A stretch of 64,000 bases of DNA from Helichrysum umbraculigerum (Eukaryota; Streptophyta; Magnoliopsida; Asterales; Asteraceae): the NCBI GenBank assembly GCA_949592205.1, contig CATIUR010000001.1, positions 1,502,001 to 1,566,000 on the forward strand, in the 5' to 3' direction. Position 1 is the stretch's first letter. Each line of letters begins with the position of its first letter. The position numbers and the translations under genes were made by a program. The notes beneath the pieces were generated by a model. It was not told where the DNA came from. It was given only the letters and a program-made list of their open reading frames with translations, and did no database searches. This document shows positions 12,712 through 23,173 of this stretch, piece by piece.

Positions 12712-13242
12712 TGGGTTAAAATGAGAAGGCTAATTTTCGTGAGAACGTGAGAAACACTTCAAAATTACTTTTTAACTATTCGAAACACATTTTCGCATAA
12801 AACTATTTCAATGATTACTATTAAAATAACTTTTGGAATCTGTGATATAAATATAAATAAAAAATATTTCCGAACTTATTTTACAGGCCATACTGTTGTG
12901 ATTATTTAAGATAATCACAAAATATAACATGATAATCACATGTGATTATTCTCTATTATAATGTGTTCGAGATAATCACAAAATATGACATGATAATCAC
13001 ATATTATTCATGTGATTATCAAGTTATAAAATGTGAATATTATGAATAAAAAATTTTACAAAAAATAATTAAAAAAATAGTAAAACGTCGAAATTTTTTT
13101 TATTTGAAAAATAACTTCTAAAAGTTATTTAAAAAAGAAGCTACGAAGAAAATTTTGTAAAAAAACATGTTTTGGATGGTTAAAAAGTTATTTTTAAGTG
13201 TTTCTCACTTTCTCACGAAAATTATTCTTCTCATTTGAACCT

Positions 13243-13247
<5 letters not shown>
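12710..13247. mobile_element. MITE-like TIR element set in (TA)n tracts (first)
   Basis: The left end (gggttaaaatgagaag, then ttttcgtgagaacgtgagaaacactt) is an inverted copy of the right end (gagaaacactt ... ttttcgtgagaaagtgag on the other strand), giving TIRs of about 75 bp at 85-90% identity by eye. TA microsatellites flank both ends, as in the Micron-type MITEs described in rice, which target TA repeats; assignment to that group is only by analogy. The interior repeats gtgattat/ataatcac palindromes and has no ORF. Confidence 0.8.
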
Positions 13248-13286
<39 letters not shown>

Positions 13287-13289
<3 letters not shown>

Positions 13290-13851
13290 GCATGGTCTAG
13301 AGGGAAGTGCATTTTTGGGGGGAAGGGGGAAAGCGTTAGTATGCATCAGGAAGCATATTACCTTCACCCATACAAATCTCGAAAAAAGCAAACTGAAATT
13401 TAGTGAATGTTAATCAGAATCGATGCTATGAATGTTAAGCTTCTTTGATAAATTCTTTTTTCAAGTTATAGCATTGATTTATGAATATTTGATCCAAATC
13501 CATTAATATGCATCGCGGTGCATATTAGTTAATATGCATTGTGATGCATATTAACAATAAAAATATTTTTTAAATAATGTGAAGTTTTAATATGCATCGC
13601 GATGAATATTAGTTAATATGCATCACACTACATATTAACAATTTATTAAAATATATGTTCATTAACTAATGTTATGACTTAAAAAAATGAAATTCATTCG
13701 TTAAAATATTCTTTATAGCATCATTTTTTATTACTATTTACCGATAAAAATAATTTTTTGTTGACGTTTTGATTGATAATTGTAATATGATTCTTGACGC
13801 ATACTAACGCTTTCCCCCTTCCCCTCAAAAAGGCACTTCCCTCTTGATCAC

Positions 13852-13854
<3 letters not shown>
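13287..13854. mobile_element. MITE-like TIR element set in (TA)n tracts (second family)
   Basis: The ends agree as inverted repeats over roughly 80 bp (agagggaagtgc ... gggggaaagcgttagtatgc on the left; the reverse complement at 13790-13848). It is flanked by the TA tract shared with the first MITE on the left and another TA tract on the right. Its TIR sequence is unrelated to the first MITE. Interior repeats of atatgcatcgcgatgcatat type occur about four times. Confidence 0.8.

Positions 13855-13902
<48 letters not shown>
13855..13902. repeat. (TA)n microsatellite, about 24 units
   Basis: An uninterrupted TA run abuts the right TIR of the second MITE. Confidence 0.95.
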
Positions 13903-13909
<7 letters not shown>

Positions 13910-16540
13910 TGAAAAAACCAACCCATATAAATATAAATATATAATGAAATTTAATGCGAATACAATTCAAATGAATGGAGTACGTTATCTATGTTGGGTC
14001 ATTTTGTGACACCCTAGTAGTAGTAGTCGTCCAAATCATGATTCGTGGTAATACTTTTCGATTAAAAATGTGACATTAATTAATTAATTACGACTAGTAT
14101 AGTATTTAACTATTTATGATTTTATTCTTTGGAAAAATGGGAGGGTTGTAGTAATGCACAACTTGAGATGCAGGTAGTACAGGTGATAAGAGCATGGAAG
14201 GAGCGATCCCACCACCACAGTCCACCCATGTGCCGATACAGACAAATCTCCAACAGAGACGTACCACATTACCATTACCATTTACCATCTCCATCACTTC
14301 ATATTTCATATTTTTTTCATATATTCATTATAATTATAATTATTATTAAATTAATATAATAATATCAAAGTTCAATCATGTCCGTCTCCAAAGCTAGTTA
14401 ACTTTTACCACCCTCTCGAATCTTAATTATCTCGGACATTCCTAACAGAACACTGGAACTGATTGAAATCAACATACTACGTCTGCACCACATCAGCTTT
14501 TTCACAAAACCGACAGAAGCTGACACCCCCTACTATCAGTGGTCCGTCAATTTTATTAAAATAATTTAAAAATGTAGTGAATTATAGTGTGAATAATGGC
14601 TAAAAGGTGATGTTTATTTTTTATAGTGAAAAAGTAAGTTTTAAAAAAAAATAATTTAAAAATGGCTACAAAGCCGTTGGTTTTAAAATTTTCAAAAATT
14701 TTTTTACCTAACGGCTCTCTTTCGCCAACCCCAAATGACCCCACACCCCAAGCCGATGGAGCATCGAAAACCAAAGGCCAAAACCGACGGACCGAACCGA
14801 CGGCTCTGTGCAATCGGTTTCGGCTCCATCGGTTTCAACCGACGGAAGCCGTTGGGAATGCTCTAACCCTTCATGTGTCTCCGACCGATCAACGGTGTGT
14901 GTTTTTTTCACGGCGGTTGATGGCCATATATAACGGCGTTTAATGGAGGTTTGTGTGGGTAACTGGGTACTACTAGCGATAATCGGCCGTGTCCGTGTAT
15001 ATATTTAGGAATGCACTTTATGTTATTCTGACAAATAAATAAATGGACATCCCATTCACTTTTATTATCAGTATATATATATTTAATAATTATATTTATC
15101 AGTACTAGAGTACTACATACGACCGTTTTAAGCTTTTATTCGAAATGACTAAAAACTCCTTTCCTAAAATTGGAATTGGAATAATTAGAAAATGTCACAC
15201 GTTCAAAAAGGCCTACTTTTGGATTATTAGGTTTCACTTTGCAAACAAATATATCTAATCTAATCTGACGAATATCTATCGATCTCTATCTTGATAAAAT
15301 GTGGCGATTTGTTATGTAAACTTGCATATATTGACTTTGGAGTAGTATTTACTATTTAGCACACTTAGTTAGACCACCCTACCTCTTCCCATTAGTGGGA
15401 GATCTAAAAATATGAGATGGGGTATGCACTAGGTAATAGTAGCAAATTTTTTTAGATGAGGCAAAATTGAGATGTTTATTGTTTCAGGTTTTGACATCTT
15501 CCGTTCAAGGCTTTTCAGTGGGATTTGTTCAAGGCAAGTCAAGGTTTGAACTAATTTGCTTTCGCATTGTAGTGAAACAACCTAAATCAAATTCAGTTTA
15601 ACTGCAACTTTAAGCTTCTGTTAAAGTTAGATTAACAGGGAAAGTTCAGCTAAAAATGATTTTTATAGTGATAATGGTAGGAACAATTTTCCTTTTTCTT
15701 TTTAAAAAAAAAATATATACTAACTAAATTTTTTATTGAAAAATTTATATCAAAATGATTAAAATGTTATATTTTTTAGTATGAAATTCTTTGTTTGAAA
15801 AAATAAAAAGATACACAACTAATTTTTGTGATAAATAGTAATCTTTGTGATACGCGATATGAAAGTTGTAGTGTTTATCACAAATTTAAATTGTATACAT
15901 ATATTTTAAATAATAATTAATCTCATATTAGAGAGGATAATAGTTTTAATGATTTTGACATAATTTTTTTTATCTCAAAAAGTTTATTGATTACGTGCAT
16001 GATTCAAATCTAGGAAGATATGTTGAGAGTGTATGTTGGTAGATTTTGATGGTGGTTGAGACACTAGTAGAAAAAGATTTATGAAGAAAGATCATTCTTG
16101 CGATTGCGTTTCTACGAGCCAAAATATTTGTATACACTCTAAATTGTATAACCGTTTATTAGAACTTAGAAGCATGGGTATGAATGATCAACAGGCACCA
16201 AATAGAGCATACGACTAGGTTCTCAATTTGTAAGCTACTTTATATTTATTTTATTTAATTTACTAATCAAATTCTTCTATTTCTCTTTTTTGTCAATAAA
16301 ATGTTGGCTAATTTTGTCTCATATTTTGTTTTTATGGTACCAGATTAAAGTATTATTATTGGTTTAGTTTAATAATTTATTGAAACTCGTGTACATCTCG
16401 AGTGTTGACCGAATACAGTCCAGTTAATAATAAAATTCTTGAATTATTATTGTCATTAATAATCAATCAATAATTAATTAATTAATTAATTTTATCAAAC
16501 AAAATAAAAGATATCTCATCCGATATGATCATATCAAATA
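13903..16540. other. AT-rich intergenic spacer without recognised genes
   Basis: Short ORFs (for example 14129-14359, 14662-14943) lack domains. The stretch 14660-14870 is richer in GC, with repeated ccgacgg/aagccgttgg words and gaatgctctaac near its end, reminiscent of a TIR element, but I could not find a convincing partner end. Runs of TTAATTAA and (AT) occur near 14085, 15075 and 16470. Nothing else is recognised. Confidence 0.5.
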
Positions 16541-16672
16541 GGGTAATGATCCGTACACCACTGTTTTTAGCCATACATCACCAAACATGTTATAAGGTGT
16601 TGTACTGTACAACACTGTAAAGCATGTTTAGTGGTGTATGACTAAAAACTAGTGGTGTACGAATCACTCCCC
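16541..16672. mobile_element. 132-bp foldback MITE with 9-bp target duplication
   Basis: The whole element is one long imperfect palindrome: gggtaatgatccgtacacca at the left pairs with the complement of tggtgtacgaatcactcccc at the right, meeting near gttgtactgtacaac. It is flanked by the exact direct repeat tatcaaata (16532-16540 and 16673-16681). A 9-bp duplication with ends starting GGG fits Mutator-type MITEs; that family assignment is inference. Confidence 0.92.
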
Positions 16673-16812
16673 TATCAAATACGGTCTTCATCATTTGATT
16701 GCCTTTCCTCCTAAACCTTCTTCTTCTTTTTTATCATTATATATTGGGTGAGGTTCCTGGAAGAAGGGGTAAAAGTGAGGGAAGGGAGAGAAGCTAATGA
16801 TGAGGTGACAAG

Positions 16813-19800
16813 TGTAACACCCTCAAATTTAACAGTTTGCGGAAGCGATGTTTTGGGTGTTACTAATCAATAATCACAAGCACAAAGGATACAGTGAACG
16901 ACTCTAAATGAGACGTTCGAAAAGTTATTACATTAATACATAAGTAGTTTCAAAATACAAGCTCGAGTTCAAGTAAATTCCTAGAGATTCTAATACATAA
17001 CAACTAGTACAAAAGTAATGTATAAAAATCTCCAAGCTTGTAATGCATGCGACTCGAGCTAAGTAAGCTTATCCTGCTGGGCATCCCTACTGATGCTGTG
17101 TACCTGAGAAGCATTACTAAAACGGTCAACCAAAAAGGTTGGTGAATCTCACAGGTTTGTAAGTAAGTAAACAGTTTGAACACACAAGTAGTATTTGTAA
17201 ATCATAGCCAGCCAGTAATTAACGATCACAGGTTATGTTCATCGTTAACTTAAGTTTTAATAAGTGGGTGGTTGCAAGTCATGCAAACCGTTTGATACAA
17301 TCGCCATGAGCCACCATAGTTGAAGCTTAACGTACAGTAAATATAGGTAACCCCTCATGAATGTAATCCAAAACATTCATACGGAACGAGTAAGAAACGC
17401 CCGTTTCTACAGGAACGGTTCGTGGTAGTGCTTGCTACCCCGGGCGGGGATTGTCAGTCCCATATGGATCCATATACTAAAACTCGCGCTTATCACATAA
17501 CTAACAACTATGATTCAGGAGGATTTCATTGGATTAGTCGTAAACTCATGCAATTGGCGTATCGTTAATCTCGTACAGTAAGTAAATCATGGCAGCAAGT
17601 AAGTTTTGTGTGTTCATGTAAAACAGTAATGCATCTCACCCCTGAGTATAAAACAGTAAAGTAGGGGCTGTAAGACTCACCTGAGTCTGGCAGACAATGC
17701 AGTAAGTAAGCAAGTAGTATTCCCGAACTAGCAACCCTTAGCGTCCTAACACGCATAAGGTTTAGTAAGTAAATGGAATACTTGTAAAGTATCCATGCTA
17801 GTTGTTCCCAAACTAGTTAATGTCCATTAGTTTGTTGGTAAGTTTGTAATCGTTTGTAAATCGTAGTTTGTATAAAAGTTGTACGGTTCGTTTGTTATCG
17901 GTGTATAATAATAATTCCATCCATTATTATTATGTATTCATAGTAGTTATACAGTTGTAAAGTATACTCGTATGATCGTTTGTTTGTATTACAACATGTA
18001 TCGTTTGTGTACGTTCCAATGGGCTTAGTCCCCAAAGGGTACGAGTGAAACCTCGTAAGTATTCGTATGTATGTTCGTATCAGTTAACGTGTAATCCAGC
18101 ACGTAACTAGTGAGTGAACTTGTATGTTCGTATCGGATGTAATCCCGTGTATGTACAAGTGTAAGTTCGTTGGAGTGTAATCTCCTAAGTATATCCAAGT
18201 GTAATCTCGTACGCGTGTGTGAGTGAAATCTCACGTTTAGTTTAGTATAGCCTTGTACATATTCAAGTATCGTTGTATACTTTCAAAAGTATAGTATTTT
18301 CATGTATAAGTAACGCCGAGTAAAGTACGTTTACGTTTTAAGTATATTCCATACTTGTATAAAATGTAAGTTTCAATCAGCCTGTTATAGCGTCACTTGT
18401 ATGCGTCACTTATGGATATTATGCGACACTCAGGTAGTGTCGTAATATGTTATCTGTTTCAATATGTATGCGACACTTAAGTAGTGTCGGTATTCAGGTA
18501 GTGCGTCACTAAGTAAGTGACGTTAGTAAGTATTGTTTTTCATCAGTGCGTCACTATGATAGTGACGGTATAAAGTGTCGTGTACAAATAGTGCGTCACA
18601 ATTGAAGTGACGGTATAGGTGAGTAAATCAGTTTATGGGGCGACACTCGACAAGTGTCGGTATATACATGTATGCGTCACTGATGAAGTGACGGTATGAG
18701 GGTCAGTGACGTCATCGGTAGTAACTAGGTGTTATTCGTTTCTACTGAAAGTTATAAGTTTTTATCGATGATAGCGACACTAATGAAGTGTCGGTATACG
18801 TGTTCTAGCGTCACTAAGGAAGTGCCGTGATTGTTTCTGCTGAACGTTATATGGTAGCGACACTTATGTAGTGTCGTGTTGTTTCTGCCGAAAGTGTTAA
18901 GACTGCGTCACTTGTGAAGTGACGGTATAGTGTTTTAGCGGCACTAATGAAGTGTCGCGTATGGACGGTTCGTGACCTATGCGTCACTAAAGCGAAGTGT
19001 CGCATAACTGGCGTGAGCCATGCGACACTTACCTCTGGTCAGATTTTGATTCGTGTCGAAAACGTGTCTAACGAGTTCCGTTCAAGATGAAACTTTTACA
19101 CAAGTTATATTATGTTATAATGAGTTCATAAAAATTGTTGGATGTCGTTTTTAATGTTCGAGGTGTCGTTTTATTTAAAATGACCAAAACCGACATTTTC
19201 GTAAAAGTGTTCAAAAACGAGTTTAGATTACATATTTGGACATTACTAAGTTAGGGAAACAATAATCTAGCAAAATAAAAGTAATCGGAAAAGTTTCGGG
19301 TCGCTGGAAAACTTACAAAGTTGTCGAAACGAAAATCCGAAAAGATGAGATTGTAGCCCTCGTTCTCGTGATCGCTTTTCTCCAAACGAGCCTATAGCTT
19401 CGAGGTGTTTTTGTGGTGTTTTTATGGTGTTTGAGGAACGGTTTTAGAGAGAGAGAGAGAAACCGTAGAGAGAGAGAGGGAGAGAATGATTGAGAGTGGG
19501 TTGTTTTGTGTGTGTAAGTGGAGAAAGAGGTGAGGGCTTAATGCCCCCTCACCTTGGCCGGTTTTGGGTGGGGCCACATGATGTGGTCTCACCAACTTTT
19601 CGTTCCCTCGCGTTTGCGCTCCGTGCGGTGTTCGTTTTCCCGGTCGTTTAAACGTAAAAATCATTTTGTACGCGATTAAATATACGTTTTAAATTACGAA
19701 TTAATACTCGATAATTAATGTGTAGTATTTTACCAAAATACTAGTTTTCAAGTTATAAATCATAACTTAGTTTTGTTTCGTCGGTTGGTCGAGTTTTCGG

Positions 19801-20107
19801 AGAGTTCGGTGACATTTTATTTAAAACGTACGTTTTGGTTATATTATAAACATAATATAATGTAGTCATCAAAGTAATTAAATAATTTCGCATTATTTAA
19901 TAATCGTTTTATCAACGTACGCAAGTTTGTACAATTGTTGTTTTATACGATATGTACGAATCGTATACGCGTATATATACATATATTCCATCCATATATA
20001 TATATATATAAGTAAGTAATGTATTTAATCCTATTTCATATTAAATACAAGTAATAAACACGTAATTAGGAAAATTTTAAATTTACCCTAATTTTGGGGT
20101 TGTTACA
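16813..20107 (-). repeat. 3' LTR of D (3295 bp)
   Basis: It runs TGTAACACCCTC... to ...GGTTGTTACA on the + strand and reads - in sense. It carries gtttgcggaagcg near its sense 3' end, a GA/CT-rich leader region (19440-19490), and putative splice signals on the - strand: donor GTAAGT at 19316, acceptor near 17737, donor GTGAGT at 17680, acceptor ending 17104. A palindrome array fills 18390-19030. Confidence 0.93.
18390..19030 (-). repeat. Array of GCGTCACT/AGTGACG and GCGACACT/AGTGTCG hairpins in LTR of D
   Basis: More than a dozen short inverted repeats, typically tgcgtcact-N(6-10)-agtgacggtat or gcgacact-N-agtgtcg, are spaced 30-70 bp apart. The copy in the right LTR runs from 24754 to 27923 with element E inserted in it. 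The array lies within the putative first intron. The units contain the TGACG core known from plant bZIP sites and one TGACGTCA near 18708; whether any factor binds is unknown. Confidence 0.9.
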
Positions 20108-20143
20108 TTCTCCCCTTGTTATGAAAATTTCGTCCCGAAATTT
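20108..20143 (-). other. Polypurine tract and pre-PPT hairpin of D
   Basis: On the - strand the sense order is the hairpin aaatttcgggacgaaattt (20125-20143), then aaggggagaa (20108-20117) abutting the 3' LTR. The purine tract is identical to that of element A. Confidence 0.85.
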
Positions 20144-20266
20144 GTTCGAAGTAGTAGTCGGTAGTTCGATACTAGTCAGGTAGCTACAATGTGTACTAGT
20201 AGCCTACAATAGTAGGGTAGGTCCTACAGTGTTTGAAATCAAGAAATCGTTAGGTGGTAACGTACC

Positions 20267-20881
20267 CTAATTTTTGTTGCCTGGAGGTAGTAGGCATTTG
20301 GCCTTGAGATGGCCAGCACTCCCACAGTTGAAGCAGAGTTTCACTTTAGAAGGGTTCGTACTTTTAGGGTCGGATTTGCATTGATCGGTGGGTATGGTAC
20401 ACGGTTTGTCGTGATGTCGAGTGCATCGAGCACAGTAAGGTTTATTTCCCAAGTAAACTTTCACCCTTTTTGCTGGAGGTGGTGCACAGTCAGTGTCGGT
20501 ATCCTTTTCAGTAGGAGTACTTTGTGAAGTTGGTGGTGGAGTAGGGTTTTCTAAAGCTATCAAACGTAGCTCGTACTCACTCATACGTATGTCATTTTGG
20601 AAAGCAATTCGTCGTAGGTCATCAATGTCTTCCTGTGCTTCAGTAAGTTGTTTTTGCAGCGATTCAATAGTTTGGTTAAGGTGGCTGACTGATTCGGCAG
20701 TCAAGGTTACATCAATTGGTGCTTTTGCAGCAGTTAGAGCAGCAGGAGAGGCAGGTGCTGCTGCTGATTCAGCGGAGTGTTCTGTATCACACTCGAGTTC
20801 GAGGAGGTAAGGAAACATTGCTGGTTCCTCACTGAGCAGTTCATAATCCAAGGTAGGGTTGTTGACGGAGTGAGTTGTCAT
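20267..20881 (-). CDS. 204-residue coiled-coil plus zinc-knuckle ORF of D, in place of pol
   Basis: This ORF lies between gag and the polypurine tract, where pol would normally be. The N-terminus is acidic and Ala-rich (~40-55). Residues ~65-110 form a probable coiled coil (LNQTIESLQKQLTEAQEDI). A Pro/Thr-rich linker and basic patch (AKRVKV) follow. The C-terminus holds a Cys/His cluster CARCTRHHDKPC and one CCHC knuckle CFNCGSAGHLKAKC (~185-198). The knuckle resembles the Gag nucleocapsid of A and H (CxKCxRHHxGxC then CxxCxxxGHxxxxC), so it may be a duplicated or captured nucleocapsid joined to a coiled coil. It has its own ATG and is intact. RNA binding is inferred from the knuckle; the role is unknown. 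It starts 300 bp after the gag stop. Confidence 0.7.
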   Translation of the reverse strand: MTTHSVNNPTLDYELLSEEPAMFPYLLELECDTEHSAESAAAPASPAALTAAKAPIDVTLTAESVSHLNQTIESLQKQLTEAQEDIDDLRRIAFQNDIRMSEYELRLIALENPTPPPTSQSTPTEKDTDTDCAPPPAKRVKVYLGNKPYCARCTRHHDKPCTIPTDQCKSDPKSTNPSKVKLCFNCGSAGHLKAKCLLPPGNKN

Positions 20882-21180
20882 TTCCTATGAAATAAGTGTT
20901 CTATTTAAGAATTTGCCTCAAGTAAGCGAAGTTCTATTGGGTGACTTGCTTAAAATAACGAATGGTAGGCGAGTTCCCGGTCTCAACCAGTGTGAGATAA
21001 TTGGGAAGGAATTTGGTTGCTGTGTTTAAAGCGCATTGTAATTTACGCTTTCGGAATTTCAAGTAGTCAGTCGTTCTCTAATCCTATTGTGTACTTAGGA
21101 TCAAAGAAAACACACAGAATAAAATATAGTTATACATACATCATTAAACGAGAGATTTATGAGAAAACAGATTCGGGTAG
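20882..21180 (-). other. Spacer between gag and the 204-codon ORF of D
   Basis: About 300 bp without protease, RT or other recognisable coding sequence. Gag similarity ends at the protease boundary, so a pol deletion junction probably lies in or just before this stretch. Confidence 0.6.
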
Positions 21181-22272
21181 TCAAAGAATGAGCGTACCCG
21201 GGTTGAGTAAATCACAGAGTCTCGGATTTGGGTCATCCTCCCTAGCGTTAATTACGTAAGCTCTACTCCTTGTATTGTTGGTTCGGAGTTTCAGTTTTGG
21301 GCAATCCTTCCTGAAATGCCCGGTACCATTGCACTCATAGCAGGTTTTGGGTGCAGGAGTATCAGTACCGGTGGGGTTGGTTCGGCAGTCTTGGGCCAGG
21401 TGCCCGAATTTCTTGCATTTGGTGCAGGGACATGAGCCGTTATGATGACGACTACATTTGGAGCAGTAAGGCTTGCTCCCCTTGTAAGCCTTTGAGTCAT
21501 TTGTATTGACAATTGCAAGCTTCTTGTCAGAGGTAGAGTTGGATGAGTGGGGACTCACTTCCCATTTACGTTTGTTACCCGCAGACGGGGTTGAAGTCGA
21601 GCCACGGCGGACAGAATTGGCCGTTAATTCATGAGCCATACGAATGGCGCTCTGAATAGTTCCCGGTTTGGATGAAGTAACTAAATCTTGAAGTCGTTCA
21701 GGGAGTCCATCAACGTACTTTTCGATCCTTTTGTACTCAGGATCAACCATGGTTGGGCACAAAAGTGCCAGCTGGTGAAATCGGTTGGTGTAGCCGGTGA
21801 TGTCATCACCCTGCATCTTGTGATTCCAGAATTCCATTTCCAATTGTTTCAACTCGTCTCTGGGGCAGTACTCGCCCCTCAGCATATTCTTCAGTTCATC
21901 CCACTGTAGTTTGTAAGCATCGGCAACGCTCACAGTTTGCGCATAAGTGTTCCACCAGGTAAGGGCGGTGTCAGAAAAGGTACTGGCGGCGAACTTAACT
22001 TTATCCTCTTCCTTGCAGTTGCAGATGAGGAACACTTATTCGATTTTCTCAGTCCAACGTATCAAACCGATTGCTCCTTCAGTACCTTGAAAGGTCAAGG
22101 GTTTGCAGTTATGGAAATCCTTGTAGGTGCAGGTTTTGGGTTGTGGTCCATTGTTAGCGGTTTCTTAGCTACCAGGGGCTGAAGTCCGGGTAGCTAGAGC
22201 TTGAGCCACACTACGGGCAATTATACCCGCTACTTCGGCTTCAGTAAGAGTGATTTGTCGTCGAGGAGGCAT
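21181..22272 (-). pseudogene. gag of element D, with two nonsense codons
   Basis: The frame opens with MPPRRQIT (ATG at 22270-22272), like the MPPK starts of A and H. It is broken by TAA at 22165-22167 (codon 36) and TAA at 22036-22038 (codon 79). From there 284 codons stay open to 21181. They include the capsid region (DTALTWWNTYAQ), the TGYTNRFHQLA segment, a Cys/His cluster CSKCSRHHNGSC, and two knuckles CTKCKKFGHLAQDC and CYECNGTGHFRKDC. Similarity to A and H ends right after the VINAREDDPN-like junction where protease should begin; the last residues (LCDLLNPGTLIL) match neither. This is Gag only, with no DTG/DSG protease motif. An internal start after the second stop would give a protein lacking the N-terminal Gag region. 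Confidence 0.85.
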
Positions 22273-22854
22273 GTTCCTTGAAACAATAATTAAAGAACAT
22301 GTGAAGGTTTGAACAAGAATTATGACGGTGATGATTTAGTAAGTTCAAAGAAATTTCGTCAAAGGTTGAAATTTGTTCAAAGTTTGTGGGTTATAAATAA
22401 GTTTATACGGTTTTGAAGTTTTTGGAAATTTTATAAAACATTTTTGTGAGAAATTTTGTAACAAGTTTAATAAAAATACATTTGTTATAAAATTTTGATA
22501 GTAAAAGTCGGTTGTATAAATTTTGAAGTCTGATGGAGACTTGGGTTGAAAATGATTTTATTAGGATACATCTAACGGTACGGTGGGGTACGTTGTAGAA
22601 TGTTATAAACGTCGAATTAGGTAGGAATAGTAAGTGAAAACAAAGTCTCGATCTTCATATCGAAAAATGTTGGAATAGCTATGGTTGTTGGTTATAATGG
22701 TGTGGAGATCTTCGAACGTATGTCAGTATTCGTGGATTCATAAAAGTTAAATAAGGGCAGAATGACGAGAATCGAGTTGTCGTTTGTTCGATGAAATTTT
22801 AAGGAATATTAATTTCGTAGTAGTCGAGAGAGAGTATCGTATCGGGGAAAGAGG

Positions 22855-22902
<48 letters not shown>

Positions 22903-23161
22903 ATAACCGCCGAGTTCGTGTCTAGCACAATCAAGTAGAAGTCCCGGTTCTCTCGAGGTCAGAGTTAGCTAATGCATTCCGGTTCAACATAACCCCTTTC
23001 AGAACTCACATCATCTTCATTTAATTGTACATAGTTTATCAGGCTATGTTAAATTAAACTTGTATGCTGTAATTCCTGAACCAGTTATACCTAATGAGGA
23101 ATACTGCCTAACGGTCATAATCTAGGCCCACTAAATGCAACCTAGTTCACTATAACCTTAG
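22273..23161 (-). other. 5' leader of D between primer-binding site and gag
   Basis: AT-rich with a (TA)n run at about 22857-22899. No accessory ORF is present here, unlike A and H. Confidence 0.7.
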
Positions 23162-23173
23162 GCTCTGATACCA
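23162..23173 (-). other. Primer-binding site of D
   Basis: On the - strand it reads TGGTATCAGAGC, 3 bp inside the right-hand (5') LTR. It fixes the - orientation of the element. Confidence 0.9.

Noticed and set aside
14662..14943. 93-codon ORF in a GC-richer patch
   Set aside because: The region is built of ccgacgg / aagccgttgg repeats, other frames are equally open, and no domain is visible. A TIR element was considered, but no matching left end was found.
17565..17756. 63-codon ORF with an identical copy at 23929-24120
   Set aside because: It is duplicated only because both copies lie in the LTRs of D; it has no domain and spans the putative exon and splice sites.
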